NCBI GenBank assembly: GCA_005801425.1
Contig: SYDY01000063.1
Coordinates: forward strand, 1-64,000
Reading direction: 5' to 3'
DNA length: 64,000 nt
Source of the DNA: Bdellovibrionales bacterium
GTDB taxonomy: Bacteria; Myxococcota; XYA12-FULL-58-9; SYDY01
Part shown: in pieces, positions 62,166 to 64,000 of the stretch
Layout of the letters: every line of letters starts with the position of its first letter
Position numbering within the stretch: position 1 is the first letter of the stretch
Position numbers and translations under genes: made by a program
Notes under the pieces: model-generated
Seen by the model: the letters and a program-made list of their open reading frames with translations, nothing else
Told to the model about the DNA's origin: nothing
Databases searched by the model: none

Positions 62166-63827
62166 ATGCAGATCGAAGAAATTGTTGAAGAATGGTTAGC
62201 GCACGACCCCGATCCCAACACGCGATTTGCGTTGAAGCGCTTGTTGGACGCCCATGATCTCAATACATTGCGTGCGCTTTTTGCAGGGCGTTTGTCCTTT
62301 GGCACTGCGGGTTTACGTGCAGAAGTAGGCCCAGGACCACTTCGCATGAATTGTTTGGTGGTTAGACAAACAACTGCAGGGCTCGCACAATATCTTGCCA
62401 AAACGGTGCCTGATGCTGAAAAACGCGGCATTGTGGTTGGTTGTGATGCGCGCATTGATTCAACACGTTTTGCATCCGAAGCTGTCGCTATTCTTTTAGA
62501 ACATGGCTTTATTGTGCATCATTTCCAAACGCCTATGCCCACGCCCGTTTTGGCCTTTGCTGTACGCGATCTTGGTGCATCAGCGGGTATTGTAATAACG
62601 GCGAGCCATAATCCAAGCACCGACAATGGCATCAAAGTGTATTGGGGCGATGGAGCACAAGTCATTCCACCCCATGATACAGGCATTGCCTATGCCATTA
62701 CCGCAGGGGCGCAACTTGCTGCGCCATCCCTCAATAGGGCCCAGCAAGCTACACACATACGGTATGACGAAGACAGTGTCGTCGAACGTGCCTATATTGC
62801 AACGATCTTAGGAAAGACCCATACAACGCACGTTCAGCCATCCATCGCCTATTCGCCACTCCATGGCGTAGGAGGCCGTATTGCGCAGCTCGTGTTGCAA
62901 CGCGCGGGATTTTCACAGGTTCATGTCGTTGCCTCACAAATAAAACCCAATGGTCGCTTCCCCGGCATCCCTTATCCCAACCCTGAATATCCAGAAGCAT
63001 TTCATGAAGTGGTCACATTGGCGGATCAGGTCGGTGCAGATCTCGCTTTGGCGAACGACCCCGATGCGGATCGTCTTGCCGTCGGGGTACGCGATGATGA
63101 TGGCAATTTACGCGTTTTAACAGGAAATCAAATCGGTGTGTTGCTCGCCGATTATGTTTTGGGCGGCCATACGAATCATTGTGCAGTAGGAACAACGATC
63201 GTGTCATCGCGTATGCTATCGCGCATGGCAGAGCATGAAGGTGCAGATTACTTTGAAACCCTGACTGGCTTTAAGTGGCTCGCTGCCCATGCTGCTATTT
63301 TAGAAAAATCAGAAACACGTTGGCTTTTTGCTTATGAAGAGGCGCTTGGATACGGACTTCATTCTGAGATCCGAGATAAAGACGGCATCAGTGCTTTGCT
63401 CGCATTTGCTCAACTGACGGCACGCTGTATGGAAAACAGCACCTCCCCATGGAAACGCTTGGGTGAACTGTATCTGCTTTATGGTATGCATATCACAACA
63501 CAGATCACCATGCGTTTGGAGAGATCGGGCGGTGAGATAATGCAAGAACTTCGCACGCGAACGGGCACGTCTGATTTTCCATTGCTCTATGATTATCGCA
63601 ATGCCATCAAAGGCCTTCCTACAACAGATCTGTTGGAGTTTTGTGCTGGCGATACACGTATTTTGATCCGTCCTTCAGGCACAGAACCTATTCTTAAATG
63701 CTACGCCGAACGCGTGGTGCCTCTTGCATCGGATGATTTTTGGTTTACCGCCTATGCTGAATATGAAATCCAACTGAAACAAACAGTACAAGCCTTCATG
63801 TCTAAATTGGTACATGTTTCTGCATGA
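62166..63827 (+). CDS. Phosphohexomutase (PGM2/phosphoglucomutase family)
   Basis: A 553-residue protein of the alpha-D-phosphohexomutase superfamily. The active Ser is in VITASHNPSTDNGIKVYWG; the metal loop is ANDPDADRLAVGVRD; the sugar loop is FAYEEALGYG; and the phosphate loop is IRPSGTEPILKCYAE. The N-terminal FGTAGLRAEVGPGPLRMN is typical of the PGM2/phosphopentomutase-like branch. It should interconvert hexose-1- and 6-phosphates and could feed glucose-1-phosphate to rfbF. ATG 62166 has AGGAG at a four-base spacing; the longer frame from 61968 is a shadow. Confidence 0.93.
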   Translation: MQIEEIVEEWLAHDPDPNTRFALKRLLDAHDLNTLRALFAGRLSFGTAGLRAEVGPGPLRMNCLVVRQTTAGLAQYLAKTVPDAEKRGIVVGCDARIDSTRFASEAVAILLEHGFIVHHFQTPMPTPVLAFAVRDLGASAGIVITASHNPSTDNGIKVYWGDGAQVIPPHDTGIAYAITAGAQLAAPSLNRAQQATHIRYDEDSVVERAYIATILGKTHTTHVQPSIAYSPLHGVGGRIAQLVLQRAGFSQVHVVASQIKPNGRFPGIPYPNPEYPEAFHEVVTLADQVGADLALANDPDADRLAVGVRDDDGNLRVLTGNQIGVLLADYVLGGHTNHCAVGTTIVSSRMLSRMAEHEGADYFETLTGFKWLAAHAAILEKSETRWLFAYEEALGYGLHSEIRDKDGISALLAFAQLTARCMENSTSPWKRLGELYLLYGMHITTQITMRLERSGGEIMQELRTRTGTSDFPLLYDYRNAIKGLPTTDLLEFCAGDTRILIRPSGTEPILKCYAERVVPLASDDFWFTAYAEYEIQLKQTVQAFMSKLVHVSA

Positions 63828-63906
63828 AAAAATCCACGCTTGCTATGGTCTCCCCATGCTTGTAAGAAAATACATGAGATGGGGCAGGGATGACCATGAA
63901 CGATAA

Positions 63907-63939
63907 ATACTGTGCGCGGGTAAGATTTGCGCACAGTAT
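63907..63939. repeat. Perfect 11-base inverted repeat (hairpin or operator)
   Basis: ATACTGTGCGC (63907-63917) and GCGCACAGTAT (63929-63939) are exact reverse complements with an 11-base loop. No T-run follows on either strand, so a plain intrinsic terminator is not supported. It lies 80 bases after the mutase stop, in the otherwise empty 63828-64000. Confidence 0.7.
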
Positions 63940-64000
63940 CTGCTGCAGGATATTCGTATTCGGACTTCCCAATGCCTCTCGGTGCGAACATATGCGAGCC

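Noticed and set aside
1-64000. CRISPR arrays, tRNA or rRNA genes
   Set aside because: Reading both strands I found no regularly spaced repeats and no convincing tRNA or rRNA segment; a covariance-model scan would be needed to be certain.

Overview
The window looks like chromosome from a Gram-negative bacterium of the former delta-proteobacterial lineages, most likely an uncultured member of Myxococcota or a close relative. The evidence is a type IV pilus pilMNOPQ operon next to a fused aroK-aroB gene, a cytochrome c maturation operon, a matrixin protease ending in a Cys-Gly, membrane, Arg-rich tail that resembles MYXO-CTERM, long TPR proteins, and several lipoproteins and beta-barrel proteins. 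Base composition is near 48% GC by eye in the housekeeping parts and visibly lower in the glycan locus. The taxonomic call is inference; no rRNA or tRNA gene was seen.

Layout. 1-0.5 kb: the end of a GGDEF protein and an FmdB-type zinc ribbon. 0.5-4.2 kb: a leftward neuB-neuC-(CBS)neuA set for a CMP-activated nonulosonic (sialic-type) acid, with a long inverted repeat between neuB and neuC. 4.3-9.0 kb: radA, an acyl-CoA dehydrogenase, a secreted HNH-type protein and a PpiD/SurA-type chaperone. 9.0-30.1 kb: a large surface-glycan locus. It has rightward rfbF-rfbG and a GT-C-like membrane protein, a decayed composite IS3-family remnant, and then about fifteen leftward genes. These cover (a) a Gtr-like flippase / methyltransferase / GT2 set with a TPP enzyme and an epimerase, (b) an FkbH-ACP-MaoC-SDR-MBOAT-SGNH acyl module, and (c) an aldolase / dehydroquinate-synthase-like / SDR module. 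The 3' end of one gene of this locus is duplicated at its left border.

30.2-34.5 kb: a Gld-like ABC transporter operon (ATPase, permease, GldG-like, DUF4340-like). 34.5-48.8 kb: orn, a ThiF/MoeB-like E1 enzyme, hpt, pilMNOPQ, aroKB, a lipoprotein, a TPR protein, aroQ, efp and a large TPR protein. 48.8-55.7 kb: two more acyl-CoA dehydrogenases (one glutaryl-CoA-dehydrogenase-like), a lipoprotein/beta-barrel pair, an unrecognised protein and two tandem paralogues with a possible caspase-type His/Cys dyad. 55.7-60.1 kb: ccmABCDE plus a LolC/E-like permease; ccmD is only 42 codons long. 60.2-64.0 kb: the matrixin with its secreted partner and a phosphohexomutase.

How it fits together. The nonulosonate genes, the CDP-sugar genes, the two acyl/cyclitol modules and the mutase together point to a chemically elaborate, decorated surface polysaccharide. 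Poly-G Shine-Dalgarno runs and a C10 tract in pilM suggest that surface structures could vary by slippage. The most unusual content is the FkbH/ACP/MBOAT plus aldolase/DHQS-like cassette and the tandem His/Cys-dyad paralogues.
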